A stretch of DNA of 64,000 bases from Mycobacterium colombiense (GTDB lineage: Bacteria; Actinomycetota; Actinomycetes; Mycobacteriales; Mycobacteriaceae), in the NCBI RefSeq assembly GCF_001953985.1, contig NZ_MBEI01000061.1, positions 1-64,000 on the forward strand. Direction: 5' to 3'. The notes below the pieces were generated by a model. That model did not search any database and was not told the origin of the DNA. It was given only the letters and a program-made list of their open reading frames with translations. Each line of letters starts with the position of its first letter. Within the stretch, counting starts at the first letter, position 1. The translations under genes and the position numbers were made by a program. Positions 8,761-17,666 of this stretch are shown piece by piece.

Positions 8761-9684
8761 ATGACGTTCTCGAATTTCGTCCGCCTGCATTGGGCGGCTT
8801 TGCGCACGCTGCTGGCGCTGACCGTGATCACCGGCCTGGCCTACCCGCTGTTCATCTGGGTGGTCGCACAGTTTCCGGGACTGCGTGACCACGCCGAAGG
8901 GTCGATTCTCACCGCCGACGGAAAGCCGGTGGGCAGCAGGCTGATCGGCCAGTCGTTCACCGACAAGGACGGCAACGCACTGCCGCAGTACTTCCAGAGT
9001 CGCCCCTCGGCGGCCGGCACCGGGTATGACCCGACGTCGTCGGGCGGCAGCAACCTGGGGCCGGAAAGCGTCGTCGACACGCCCGCCGATCCCTCGCAAC
9101 TGGCGGCCGGCAAGTCCGCGTCGGACGCGGGTTTCAAGCCGAGCCTGTTGACGACGGTGTGCTCACGCAGCGCCGCGGTGGGCAAGCTGGAGGGAGTCGA
9201 TGGGTCGCGGCCGTTCTGCACGGGCGGCGGTGTGGGTGCGGTGCTGTCGGTGATCGGCCCGCGCGACGGACGCGGCAACGTCACCCACCCGACCCGGGTG
9301 GTCAGCGTCAACGAGCCGTGCGGGTCGACGACTACGCCGTTCGTCGCCCTTTACGAGGGTGTGCGCGTCGGATGTGCCCAGTACGGCGAGGACTACACGA
9401 TTGGGCAGATCCTGCCGATCCGCGGCGCCGCGCCGGCCGATCCGGCGGTGCCGGCGGACGCGGTGACCGCCAGTGGCAGCGGCCTGGACCCGAACATCTC
9501 GCCCGCTTACGCCGATCTGCAGGTGGCGCGGGTGGCCAAGGTGCGTCACGTCAGCGCAGATCAGATACGCGAAGTGGTCGCGCAGAACAGCAGCGGCCGC
9601 GGCCTCGGTTTTCTCGGTGAACCGTGCGTCAATGTGCTGCAACTAAATCTGCAACTCGACCACCGGTATCCGGTCACGAGTTAG
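8761..9684 (+). CDS. kdpC: Potassium-transporting ATPase subunit KdpC, enlarged
   Basis: A 307-residue KdpC, against about 190 in E. coli and, as I recall, M. tuberculosis. The N-terminal helix (about 13-38), the YFQSRPSAAG...GGSNLGP block (77-101) and the C-terminal block PADAVTASGSGLDP...LGFLGEP (231-288) are normal. Between them lies an insertion of roughly 110-120 residues (about 103-225) holding four cysteines (C134, C153, C187, C205), likely a disulfide-bearing extracytoplasmic domain. The frame is unbroken and ends normally, so this is not a frameshift artefact. Role of the insertion unknown. Confidence 0.93.
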   Translation: MTFSNFVRLHWAALRTLLALTVITGLAYPLFIWVVAQFPGLRDHAEGSILTADGKPVGSRLIGQSFTDKDGNALPQYFQSRPSAAGTGYDPTSSGGSNLGPESVVDTPADPSQLAAGKSASDAGFKPSLLTTVCSRSAAVGKLEGVDGSRPFCTGGGVGAVLSVIGPRDGRGNVTHPTRVVSVNEPCGSTTTPFVALYEGVRVGCAQYGEDYTIGQILPIRGAAPADPAVPADAVTASGSGLDPNISPAYADLQVARVAKVRHVSADQIREVVAQNSSGRGLGFLGEPCVNVLQLNLQLDHRYPVTS

Positions 9685-9698
9685 CGGCAAGGGGGATG

Positions 9699-12272
9699 AT
9701 GGTTGACGTGAGTGACGTCAGCCTCCGCGACCACCATCCCAAGCGCGGGGAGTTACGCATCTACCTCGGTGCGGCTCCGGGTGTGGGCAAGACGTACTCG
9801 ATGCTGGGCGAAGCACATCGGCGGCTGGAACGCGGCACCGATCTGGTGGCGGGCGTGGTGGAAACCCACGGGCGGTCGAAAACCGCTGAGCTGCTTGAGG
9901 GCATCGAGGTGATTCCGCCGCGCCAGGTCGACTACCGCGGCGGCAGCTTCCCCGAACTCGACGTACCGGCGGTCTTGGCGCGCCACCCCCAGGTCGTCCT
10001 GGTCGACGAACTCGCGCATACCAATACGCCGGGCAGCAAGAACCCCAAGCGGTGGCAGGACGTCGAGGAACTGCTCGACGCCGGGATCACCGTGATCTCC
10101 ACGGTCAACGTGCAGCACCTGGAAAGCCTGAACGACGTCGTCGCGCAGATCACCGGCATCGAGCAGAAGGAGACCATACCGGACTCGATCGTGCGCCAGG
10201 CGTCGCAGGTCGAGCTCATCGACATCACACCGGAGGCGTTGCGCCGCAGGTTATCTCACGGCAATGTCTACGCCCCGGATCGCATCGATGCGGCGCTGTC
10301 CAACTACTTCCGGCGTGGAAACCTCACCGCGTTAAGGGAATTGGCGCTGCTGTGGCTTGCCGACCAGGTCGACACCGCGCTGGCCAAATACCGGGCCGAG
10401 AACAAGATCACCGACATGTGGGAGGCCCGCGAGCGGGTCGTGGTGGCCGTCACCGGTGGTCCCGAGTCCGAGACGCTGGTGCGGCGCGCGTCGCGGATCG
10501 CCTCGAAGTCGACCGCCGAACTGATGGTGGTGCACGTCATCCACGGTGACGGGCTGGCCGGGCTGTCGGAGTCACGGATGGCCAAGATCCGGGAGCTGGC
10601 GAACAGCCTGGATGCGTCGATGCACACTGTGGTCGGCGACGAGGTACCAACGGCCCTGCTCGAGTTCGCCCGCGAGATGAACGCGACGCAGCTGGTGATC
10701 GGCACCTCCCGCCGGTCGCGCTGGGCGCGGCTGTTCGAGGAGGGAATCGGCCCGCGGATCGTCGAGCTGTCCGGGAAGATCGACGTGCACCTGGTCACCC
10801 ACGAAGAGTCCAAACGCGGCTTCCGCGCGTCCTCGCTGGCGCCCCGCGAGCGGCGGGTGGCGTCGTGGTTGGCGGCCTTCATCGTGCCGTCGGTCATCTG
10901 CGCGATCACCGTGACGACGCTGGACCAATACCTGGATACCGGCGGCGAGAGCGCGCTGTTCTTTATCGGCGTCCTGTTGGTCGGGCTGTTGGGAGGTATT
11001 GCGCCCGCGGCACTTTCGGCCGTGCTGTCCGGATTGCTGCTGAACTACTTCCTGATCACCCCCCGGCACAGCTTCACCATCGCCGAACCCAACAACGCCA
11101 TCACCGAATTGGTGCTGCTGCTCATCGCGGTCGCGGTCGCGGTGCTGGTCGACTTCGCGGCCAAACGCACCCGGGAAGCCCGTCGCGCCTCGCAGGAGGC
11201 GGAGCTGCTGACCCTGTTCGCGGGGTCGGTACTGCGCGGCGCCGATCTCGACACGCTGCTCGAACGGGTGCGCGAGACCTACGCCCAGCGGGCGGTCACC
11301 ATGTTGCGCGAGCCCGGCGAGGAGGCCCGCGCCGCCGGCAAGAAGAGCGACGTCGTGGCCTGCGTGGGCCGCGACCCCTGCGCCACCGTCGATTCCGCCG
11401 ACACCGCGATCGAGGTCGGTGACGACGAGTTCTGGATGCTGCTGGCGGGCAGGAAGCTCTCCGCGCGGGACAGGCGGGTGCTCGGCGCGGTGGCCAGGCA
11501 GGCCGCGGGGTTGCTCAGGCAGCGCGAGCTCGCCGAGGAGGCCAGCCGCACCGAGGCGATCGTCCGGGCCGACGAACTGCGTCGCTCCCTGCTGTCGGCG
11601 GTCAGCCACGACCTGCGCACGCCCCTGGCGGCGGCCAAGGTCGCCGTCTCCAGCCTGCGCGCCGAGGACGTCGCCTTCTCCCCCGCCGACACCGCCGAAT
11701 TGCTGGCCACCATCGAGGAGTCGATCGATCAGCTGACCGCGCTGGTCGGAAACCTGCTCGATTCATCGCGTTTGGCCGCCGGGGTGATCCATCCGGATCT
11801 GCGCCGGGTGTATCTGGAGGAGACCGTGCAGCGGGCTCTGATCAGCATCGGCAAGGGCGCCACCGGCTTCTTCCGGTCTGCCATCGACCGGGTCAAGGTC
11901 GACGTGGCCGACGCCATGGTGATGGCCGACGCCGGCCTGCTGGAACGGGTGCTGGCCAACCTGATCGACAACGCGCTGCGCTACGCGCCCAATTGCGTGG
12001 TGCGTGTCAACGCCGGCCGGGTGGGGGATCGCGTGCTGATCAACGTCATCGACGAGGGCCCCGGCATTCCGCATGGGGCCGAGCACCAGATCTTCGAAGC
12101 GTTTCAGCGGCTCGGCGATAACGACAACACCATCGGCGTCGGCCTGGGGATGTCTGTGGCGCGGGGCTTCGTCGAGGCGATGGGCGGGACAATAACGGCC
12201 ACCGACACCCCGGGAGGCGGACTGACCGTGATCGTGGATATGGCTGCGCCGCAAGCGATGGACGCGGTATGA
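9699..12272 (+). CDS. kdpD: K+-responsive sensor kinase KdpD
   Basis: A KdpD of about 857 residues. In order: the cytoplasmic KdpD domain with Walker A GAAPGVGKT near residue 30, a universal-stress-protein-like domain (about 250-370), four closely spaced TM helices (about 390-490), a GAF-like linker, then the kinase core with SAVSHDLRTPLAA (phospho-His), an N box and DEGPGIP. AAGGGGG at 9689-9695 supports ATG 9699; ATG 9696 and GTG 9708 are alternatives. It follows kdpC by 14 nt in the same direction and overlaps kdpE by 4 nt. Confidence 0.94.
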   Translation: MVDVSDVSLRDHHPKRGELRIYLGAAPGVGKTYSMLGEAHRRLERGTDLVAGVVETHGRSKTAELLEGIEVIPPRQVDYRGGSFPELDVPAVLARHPQVVLVDELAHTNTPGSKNPKRWQDVEELLDAGITVISTVNVQHLESLNDVVAQITGIEQKETIPDSIVRQASQVELIDITPEALRRRLSHGNVYAPDRIDAALSNYFRRGNLTALRELALLWLADQVDTALAKYRAENKITDMWEARERVVVAVTGGPESETLVRRASRIASKSTAELMVVHVIHGDGLAGLSESRMAKIRELANSLDASMHTVVGDEVPTALLEFAREMNATQLVIGTSRRSRWARLFEEGIGPRIVELSGKIDVHLVTHEESKRGFRASSLAPRERRVASWLAAFIVPSVICAITVTTLDQYLDTGGESALFFIGVLLVGLLGGIAPAALSAVLSGLLLNYFLITPRHSFTIAEPNNAITELVLLLIAVAVAVLVDFAAKRTREARRASQEAELLTLFAGSVLRGADLDTLLERVRETYAQRAVTMLREPGEEARAAGKKSDVVACVGRDPCATVDSADTAIEVGDDEFWMLLAGRKLSARDRRVLGAVARQAAGLLRQRELAEEASRTEAIVRADELRRSLLSAVSHDLRTPLAAAKVAVSSLRAEDVAFSPADTAELLATIEESIDQLTALVGNLLDSSRLAAGVIHPDLRRVYLEETVQRALISIGKGATGFFRSAIDRVKVDVADAMVMADAGLLERVLANLIDNALRYAPNCVVRVNAGRVGDRVLINVIDEGPGIPHGAEHQIFEAFQRLGDNDNTIGVGLGMSVARGFVEAMGGTITATDTPGGGLTVIVDMAAPQAMDAV

Positions 12273-12949
12273 CGCGCGTTTTGGTGATCGACGACGAACC
12301 GCAGATCCTGCGTGCGCTGCGCATCAACCTCACCGTGCGGGGCTACGACGTGATCACCGCGTCCAGCGGGGCCGGCGCGTTGCGCGCGGCCGCCGAGCAC
12401 AAACCCGACGTGGTGATCCTCGACCTCGGCCTGCCCGACATCTCCGGCATCGATGTGCTGGCCGGCCTGCGCGGCTGGCTCACCGCGCCGGTGATCGTGT
12501 TGTCCGCGCGCACCGATTCGTCGGACAAGGTCGAGGCGCTGGACGCCGGCGCCGATGACTATGTGACCAAACCCTTTGGAATGGACGAATTCTTGGCGCG
12601 GCTGCGTGCCGCGGTGCGCCGCAACACCGCAGCCTCCGAACTGGAGCAACCGGTCATCGAGACCGAATCGTTCACCGTCGACCTGGCGGCCAAGAAGGTC
12701 ACCAAGAACGGCAGCGAAGTCCACCTCACTCCCACCGAGTGGGGAATGCTCGAGGTTCTGGTCCGCAACCGCGGCAAGCTGGTCGGCCGTGAGGAACTCC
12801 TCAAAGAGGTGTGGGGCCCGGCGTATGCGGCCGAAACGCATTATCTGCGTGTGTATCTCGCCCAGCTGCGCCGCAAACTCGAGAACGATCCCTCGCATCC
12901 CAAACATCTGCTGACCGAGTCGGGCATGGGGTATCGCTTCGAGGCGTGA
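12269..12949 (+). CDS. kdpE: Response regulator KdpE
   Basis: A 226-residue OmpR-family regulator. The receiver has D8/D9, phospho-acceptor D52 (VILDLGLPD), S79 and K101 (TKPFG); the winged helix covers about 130-226, ending SGMGYRFEA. Partner of KdpD, activating kdpFABC when K+ is scarce. The ATG overlaps the kdpD TGA. Because the whole set is co-directional, KdpDE may be made from the same transcript as the pump, a positive loop. The candidate target is the tandem repeat at 4596-4646. Confidence 0.95.
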   Translation: MTRVLVIDDEPQILRALRINLTVRGYDVITASSGAGALRAAAEHKPDVVILDLGLPDISGIDVLAGLRGWLTAPVIVLSARTDSSDKVEALDAGADDYVTKPFGMDEFLARLRAAVRRNTAASELEQPVIETESFTVDLAAKKVTKNGSEVHLTPTEWGMLEVLVRNRGKLVGREELLKEVWGPAYAAETHYLRVYLAQLRRKLENDPSHPKHLLTESGMGYRFEA

Positions 12950-13033
12950 GACTTGCGGCGCCTGTCTCGCGGCCGTCTGGGCCCCCGAATCACACCAGCC
13001 AACTCTGGCCTCCACGCGGGGTCGGTTAGTTAA

Positions 13034-13054
13034 TTGCCCGCCTCATAGCGACAA
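13034..13054 (+). repeat. Left terminal inverted repeat
   Basis: Reads TTGCCCGCCT, then CATA, then GCGACAA. Its reverse complement matches 13374-13394 with a single T/C difference. The stop codon of the enclosed gene (13043-13045) falls inside it. Confidence 0.75.
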
Positions 13055-13336
13055 CTTGGCCGCCTCACGCAGCGCCAGCACACGCTGGTGGATCCGATGC
13101 TCGGTGCCGCGCGGCATCTACCCGGGTCTATACCGGCCCCGCCCGAGTCGCCGCACCCTGCCACGTTCGATCTCCCACCGCAGCGCATCCGAGATCGCCT
13201 TCGATGGGCGGCCCCGAACGCAAAACCTATGCCAGTCAAGCGCTTCGGTCAGCTCGGTGATGGTGGCCGGTCCATGTACCGCCAGCTGCATCGCCAGCAC
13301 GTAGCGCAGCTCGATCCCTTTGAGTGAATAGCCCAT
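13043..13336 (-). pseudogene. HTH-like small protein gene with in-frame stop codon
   Basis: From ATG 13336 the frame reads MGYSLKGIELRYVLAMQLAV, then a helix-turn-helix-like part (TITELTEALDWH, RPSKAISDALRWE, RLGRGRYRPG), hits TAG at codon 73 (13118-13120), and continues in the same frame for 24 residues (MPRGTEHRIHQRVLALREAA...) to TGA. I remember intact mycobacterial relatives with Trp at this position (GPGWMPRGTEH), so TGG to TAG is the likely change. A 72-residue truncated product is possible. Probably a DNA-binding protein; function unknown. Confidence 0.7.
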
Positions 13337-13373
13337 CCCCCGACGGTCCCACCCGGGTACGACACCGACCGAG

Positions 13374-13394
13374 TTGTCGCTACGAGGCGGGCAA
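13374..13394 (-). repeat. Right terminal inverted repeat
   Basis: On the minus strand it reads TTGCCCGCCT, then CGTA, then GCGACAA. It lies 37 nt upstream of the enclosed gene's start, where its promoter would be. Confidence 0.75.
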
Positions 13395-13437
13395 GAGACA
13401 TGCCTACCTTTCCAGAGGCCAGTGGGGCGGATGTGAC

Positions 13438-14385
13438 CTACCCGGCGATGGACAACACGATGCCGTCCAGGATGTCGTGCTCGCTGACCGTCAGCTCGTC
13501 GATGCCCGCACGGGTGCGCAGCTCGCGCGCCAGCTCCTCGACGACGATCGCGCCGCCGCCGATCACGTCGGCCCGGCCCTCGTGCATCGGCGGCAGCGCC
13601 GCGCGCTCGGCCCGCGTCATGCCGATCAGCCGCTCGCACACCGACAGCAGGTCACCGCCGGCGACACGCGAAAGATGAATTGCCGCAGAGTCATATGTCG
13701 TCATGTTGTGAGCCAGCGCGGACAGCGTCGTCATCGTCCCGGCCAGCCCGACCCAGGTCTTGGCCCCCGCCACGGGCACCACTCCCAGCGCGACCTCGAG
13801 TCGTTCGCGCACCACCTGCCGGGCCGCCGCCACCTCCTCGGGCGTCGGCGGGTCCGAATGCAGACAGCGTTCGGTCAGCCGCACGCAGCCGATGTCGGCC
13901 GAGTAGCTCGCCGTCACCGCGTCGCCCCCGACGACGATTTCGGTGGAGCCGCCACCCAGGTCGACGACGACGAAAGGACCTGTCGCACTGTCCAGCTCGC
14001 CGACGGCCCCCCGGAACGAGAGCTCGGCCTCTTCGGCGCCGGTGATCACCTCCGCGACCGCCCCGGGCAGCACCGCGCCCAACACCTCGGCCGTCATCGC
14101 GAAGAACGTGTCGCGGTTGGCGACGTCGCGGGCGGCCGACGTGGCCACCATCCGCACCCGCTGTGCGCCATGCTCTTTGATCAAGGCCGCGTAATCCGTG
14201 AGCGCCGCGCGGGTGCGGGCGATCGCGTCCGCCGCGAACTCACCGGTCGCGTCGACACCCTGACCCAGCCGCACGATCCGCGTCTCGCGGTGCACGTCGC
14301 GCAGCCGGCCGCCGTCGAAGTCGGCGATCAGCAACCGGATTGAGTTGGTACCGCAGTCGATTCCCGCGAGCCTGCCGTTCACCAT
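13438..14385 (-). CDS. ppx2: Exopolyphosphatase/GppA-family phosphatase
   Basis: A 315-residue protein of the actin-like ATPase fold. The phosphate-1 loop is GIDCGTNSIRLLIAD (about 7-21) and the phosphate-2 loop is VVDLGGGSTEIV (about 125-136). Orthologue of M. tuberculosis Rv1026 by position and length. The family hydrolyses polyphosphate or pppGpp; for the Rv1026 type polyphosphate is reported. The start ATG overlaps the end of the DUF501 gene by 7 nt, so it is the last gene of a coupled minus-strand operon. Confidence 0.92.
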   Translation of the reverse strand: MVNGRLAGIDCGTNSIRLLIADFDGGRLRDVHRETRIVRLGQGVDATGEFAADAIARTRAALTDYAALIKEHGAQRVRMVATSAARDVANRDTFFAMTAEVLGAVLPGAVAEVITGAEEAELSFRGAVGELDSATGPFVVVDLGGGSTEIVVGGDAVTASYSADIGCVRLTERCLHSDPPTPEEVAAARQVVRERLEVALGVVPVAGAKTWVGLAGTMTTLSALAHNMTTYDSAAIHLSRVAGGDLLSVCERLIGMTRAERAALPPMHEGRADVIGGGAIVVEELARELRTRAGIDELTVSEHDILDGIVLSIAG

Positions 14386-14867
14386 TGGCCGGCCACCAAG
14401 ATGCCGGCCATCGCGGGCTCGTCGGCCAGGATCGCCAGCGCCTCGTCGCCGAACGGGTTGACGCCGGGGCCCTTGGCCAGCGAATGGGCGATCAGCACGT
14501 GCAGACACTTGACCCGGTCGGGCATTCCGCCGCCGGAGAACGTGGTGCCCAGCGATTCGATCGCGTCGCGTTCGGCCAGATACGACTCGTGGGCGCGCCG
14601 GTAGGCGGCCGCCAATTCCGGCTCCCGGCCCAACCTTTCGGTCATTTCGCGCATCAACCCCGTGGTCTCCAGTCTGCTGGCGGCGGCCGTCAGGGCCGGA
14701 TGGGTCAGGTAGTACAGCGTCGGAAACGGCGTGCCGTCAGGCAGTTTCGGCGCGGTCTTCACCACACCGGGTTCGCCGTTGGGACACCGGTAGGCGATTT
14801 CGAGTACCCCGCGCGGCTCACGCCCGAGCTGGCGCGCGACCGCTTCCAGGTCGGCACGATCAGCCAC
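14379..14867 (-). CDS. DUF501 protein
   Basis: 162 residues from GTG 14867, orthologous to Rv1025 by position. The conserved block includes AYRCPNGEPGVVKTAPKLPD and LPDGTPFPTLYYLTHP, and a C-terminal DRVKCLHVLIAHSLAKGPG. Soluble, no membrane segment, no known catalytic motif; function not established. The start overlaps the ftsB-like gene by 8 nt and the end overlaps ppx2 by 7 nt. The persistent eno-ftsB-DUF501-ppx order in actinobacteria suggests a link with division or the cell wall. Confidence 0.9.
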   Translation of the reverse strand: MADRADLEAVARQLGREPRGVLEIAYRCPNGEPGVVKTAPKLPDGTPFPTLYYLTHPALTAAASRLETTGLMREMTERLGREPELAAAYRRAHESYLAERDAIESLGTTFSGGGMPDRVKCLHVLIAHSLAKGPGVNPFGDEALAILADEPAMAGILVAGQW

Positions 14868-15567
14868 CGGGACCCGGGGGGCTCGGTGCGGGCACCGGGC
14901 CGGGTGATCCCGGTTCGGCGGGCGGGGCTTCGGGCGCAGGAACTTTGGCCGGCGGCAGGTGCGGGGCGTCGGCGATGGTGTGCCACAGCGACGTGTACCA
15001 GGGGTCGCCGTTGGCCGGTTTCGCCGCCGGAGATCCCGGCTGCGCGGGCTCGGCCGCCGACGGCGGAAGCTGAACCTGGAACGGGATGTCCCCGGGCTTG
15101 ACGAAGCCGAGCCGCTCGCGGGCCTGCGCCGCAATGTACGCCGGGTCACCGAGTTTGGCCTTGCGCTGCTCCAAGTCCGCGACCTGACGGCGCAGCGCCG
15201 CTTCGCTGGCGGCCAGCTGATTCATCTCGGTGCGCTGCGCGAAGTAGGTGCGCACCGGTCCGGCGATGGTCAACGTCAGCACACAGATCACCGCGGCCAG
15301 CACCGCCGCGCGGCGCGCGGTGAATCCCAGCCGCTGCTCGGAGCGCTGCTCCACCGACTCGGCGGCCCGGCGCGCGATGGGCTCGACGACATGCTCTTGC
15401 TGCGTTCGGGTGGCGGTCCGGCCGCCCTGGTTCGCCGAGGGTGACGTTCGCGAAGACGGCTTGGAGGACGGCTTGGCCGTGCGGCGGCCCCGACCCGAAT
15501 CGCCGGCCTTCCCCGGGCGTGATGCCGGGGAGCGCCGTTTCGAGTCGGGCCGCTTCGCGTCAGCCAT
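14860..15567 (-). CDS. FtsB/DivIC-like septum formation protein
   Basis: A 235-residue bitopic membrane protein. A basic, Ser/Arg-rich cytoplasmic N-terminus (about 1-90), one TM segment (about 91-112, AAVLAAVICVLTLTIAGPV), a short coiled coil (about 118-150) and the family motif ARERLGFVKPGDIPF (about 157-171), then a long Pro/Ala-rich tail. Orthologue of Rv1024, an FtsB-like divisome protein bridging FtsQ and FtsL. It lies 20 nt after eno. Confidence 0.9.
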   Translation of the reverse strand: MADAKRPDSKRRSPASRPGKAGDSGRGRRTAKPSSKPSSRTSPSANQGGRTATRTQQEHVVEPIARRAAESVEQRSEQRLGFTARRAAVLAAVICVLTLTIAGPVRTYFAQRTEMNQLAASEAALRRQVADLEQRKAKLGDPAYIAAQARERLGFVKPGDIPFQVQLPPSAAEPAQPGSPAAKPANGDPWYTSLWHTIADAPHLPPAKVPAPEAPPAEPGSPGPVPAPSPPGPGG

Positions 15568-15587
15568 GTCAGCCGTTGAACGTCAAG

Positions 15588-16877
15588 CTATTTCGCCTCC
15601 ACGGCGTACCGCGGGAAGGCCAGATCGCCGGCGTAGCGCGCGGCGTCACCGAGCGCCTCCTCGATCCGCAGCAGCTGGTTATACTTGGCGACGCGCTCGC
15701 TGCGGGCCGGCGCACCGGTCTTGATCTGCCCGCTGCCGACGGCCACCGCCAGGTCGGCGATCGTGGTGTCCTCGGTCTCGCCGCTGCGGTGGCTCATCAT
15801 CGTGCGATAGCCGCTGTGGTGGGCGAGCGCGACGGCGTCCAGGGTCTCGGTCAGCGTGCCGATCTGATTCACCTTGACCAGCAACGCGTTTGCCACGCCC
15901 TTGTCGATGCCCTCTTCCAGGCGCTCGGGATTGGTGACGAAGATGTCGTCGCCGACCAGCTGCACCCGCTCACCGATCGACGCGGTCAGGGTCACCCAGC
16001 CGTCCCAATCGTCTTCTGACAGCGGGTCTTCGATGGACACCAGCGGGTACGAGCCGAGCAGCCCGGCGTAGAAATCCGCCATCTGCTCGGCGGTGCGGGT
16101 GGCACCCTCGAACTTGTAGCCGGTCCCGTCGGTGAAGAACTCGGTGGCGGCCGCGTCGAGCGCCAGCGCCACGTCGGAGCCGGGCTTGAAACCGACCGAC
16201 TCGATGGCGCGGCTGATCAGATCCAGGGCCGCGACGGTGCCCGCCACGTCGGGGGCGAAACCGCCCTCGTCGCCCAGGCCGGTGCTCAAGCCCTCCTTCT
16301 TCAGCACCGACTTCAGCGCGTGGTACACCTCGGCGCCCCAGCGCAACGCCTCGGCGAAGCTGGGGGCACCGATCGGCGCCACCATGAACTCCTGGATGTC
16401 GACGGCGGTGTCGGCGTGCGCGCCACCGTTGAGGATGTTCATCATCGGCACCGGCAGGATGTGCGCGTTCGGGCCGCCGAGGTAGCGGAACAGCGGCAGT
16501 TCGGCGGAATCGGCGGCGGCCTTGGCCACGGCCAGCGACACGCCCAGGATCGCGTTGCCGCCCAGCCTCGACTTGTCGGGCGTGCCGTCCAGATCCAGCA
16601 GCGCCTGGTCCACCAGCCGCTGATCGTCGGCGTTCAGGCCGATCACCGCCGGACCGATCTCGTCCAGCACGGCCTGCACCGCCTTCTGCACGCCCTTGCC
16701 GCCGTAACGCTCGCCGCCGTCGCGCAGCTCGACGGCCTCGTGCTCGCCCGTCGACGCGCCGGACGGCACTGCCGCGCGGGCAAACGTCCCGTCGATCAGG
16801 GCTATCTCGACCTCGACTGTCGGGTTACCGCGGGAATCGAGGATCTCGCGGGCCCCGACCTGCTCGATAATCGGCAC
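15588..16877 (-). CDS. eno: Enolase
   Basis: 429 residues, standard length. It converts 2-phosphoglycerate to phosphoenolpyruvate in glycolysis, Mg2+-dependent, cytosolic. Signatures: REILDSRGNPTVEVE at the N-terminus, SIEDPLSEDDWDG, LLVKVNQIGTLTE (catalytic Lys region) and SHRSGETEDTTIADLAV. Start GTG with AAGGAG 8 nt before it. First gene of the eno-ftsB-DUF501-ppx2 run. Confidence 0.98.
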   Translation of the reverse strand: MPIIEQVGAREILDSRGNPTVEVEIALIDGTFARAAVPSGASTGEHEAVELRDGGERYGGKGVQKAVQAVLDEIGPAVIGLNADDQRLVDQALLDLDGTPDKSRLGGNAILGVSLAVAKAAADSAELPLFRYLGGPNAHILPVPMMNILNGGAHADTAVDIQEFMVAPIGAPSFAEALRWGAEVYHALKSVLKKEGLSTGLGDEGGFAPDVAGTVAALDLISRAIESVGFKPGSDVALALDAAATEFFTDGTGYKFEGATRTAEQMADFYAGLLGSYPLVSIEDPLSEDDWDGWVTLTASIGERVQLVGDDIFVTNPERLEEGIDKGVANALLVKVNQIGTLTETLDAVALAHHSGYRTMMSHRSGETEDTTIADLAVAVGSGQIKTGAPARSERVAKYNQLLRIEEALGDAARYAGDLAFPRYAVEAK

Positions 16878-16934
16878 TGAGTTCTCCTTGCGTCGTCGCC
16901 GGTGCGTGCATTTGCCGGTCAGCGATACATCCTG

Positions 16935-17666
16935 CTACAGCGGGTGGCCCTTCGCGTAAGCGGTCGCCCAATCGCGGACCGCCCGGGCGTAGACACCGGA
17001 GTTGTTGTAGGCGCGCAGCGCGGTAATCCAGCCGCGGGGCGTCGCGAGATCCTTTCCGCGCCAACACAGATACCCGGCCGCCGCGAGCGCGGCGTCGTCG
17101 ATGTTGTCCGGGCTGACGCGGCCGTCGTTGTGAGCGTCGACACCATAGAGCCGCCACGTCTCCGGGATGAATTGCATGGGCCCCATGGCGCGCGTCACAC
17201 CGTCTCCGTCGGTGACGTCTTCCTCCGTGTCCACAATGCGCAGCGTGCCGCCGCTGCCGTCGAGGCGGACGCCCCGAATCGGGGGGCTCACATCGCCGTT
17301 GGGGGCCAGCCGCGCGCCGCGGTAGGTGCCGTGGTGGCTCTCGACCTGGCCGATGCCGGCCAGCGTGGTCCACGCGATGTGACATTTCGGGTTCTCGACT
17401 TCGGCGACGCGGGCCGCGTAGGCGTAGGCCTCGAGCGCGATCACCGGGATCTCCAGTCCCGCCGACCGCTGCTGGGCCCAATCCCGCAACTGATCCGCGG
17501 GCCGGCCGCTGGCGTGGGTGTCCACCGCCGGCACCGGATCGCCGACCGGTGGCGGGACCCCGTCGGGGATGAACAGGCTGAGCTGCCAGGTGCAACTGGA
17601 GGCCAGCACGATCGCGGTTGCGCCGATCACGGCGGCCGCGCGCATCCAACGCCTCGGCGACACCAT
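16935..17666 (-). CDS. lpqU: Lipoprotein LpqU, lytic transglycosylase-like
   Basis: 243 residues, the same length I remember for Rv1022. A signal peptide (1-24) ends in LASSC, a slightly weak lipobox with Cys25. The rest has an SLT/lysozyme-like fold: GIGQVESHHGTY with the likely catalytic Glu, then AMGPMQFIPETW and ALRAYNNSGVYARAV. Predicted to cleave peptidoglycan glycan strands from the outer face of the membrane. It lies downstream of mazG across a 316-bp gap, so it probably has its own promoter. Confidence 0.9.
   Translation of the reverse strand: MVSPRRWMRAAAVIGATAIVLASSCTWQLSLFIPDGVPPPVGDPVPAVDTHASGRPADQLRDWAQQRSAGLEIPVIALEAYAYAARVAEVENPKCHIAWTTLAGIGQVESHHGTYRGARLAPNGDVSPPIRGVRLDGSGGTLRIVDTEEDVTDGDGVTRAMGPMQFIPETWRLYGVDAHNDGRVSPDNIDDAALAAAGYLCWRGKDLATPRGWITALRAYNNSGVYARAVRDWATAYAKGHPL

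Larger units (their letters stand above)
13034..13394. mobile_element. Small element bounded by 21-bp terminal inverted repeats
   Basis: A 361-bp segment flanked by inverted repeats that match at 20 of 21 positions. It carries one HTH-like gene, now interrupted, and no transposase. No target duplication is visible at the edges. It sits between kdpE and ppx2, which I remember as close neighbours in other mycobacteria. A 113-bp segment at 34414-34526 has related ends. Read as a non-autonomous (MITE-like) element or a repeat-associated gene cassette; inference. Confidence 0.55.

Noticed and set aside
13000..13410. Target-site duplication around the 13-kb element
   Set aside because: The flanks (TAA on the left, GAG on the right) do not match, so no duplication can be claimed.
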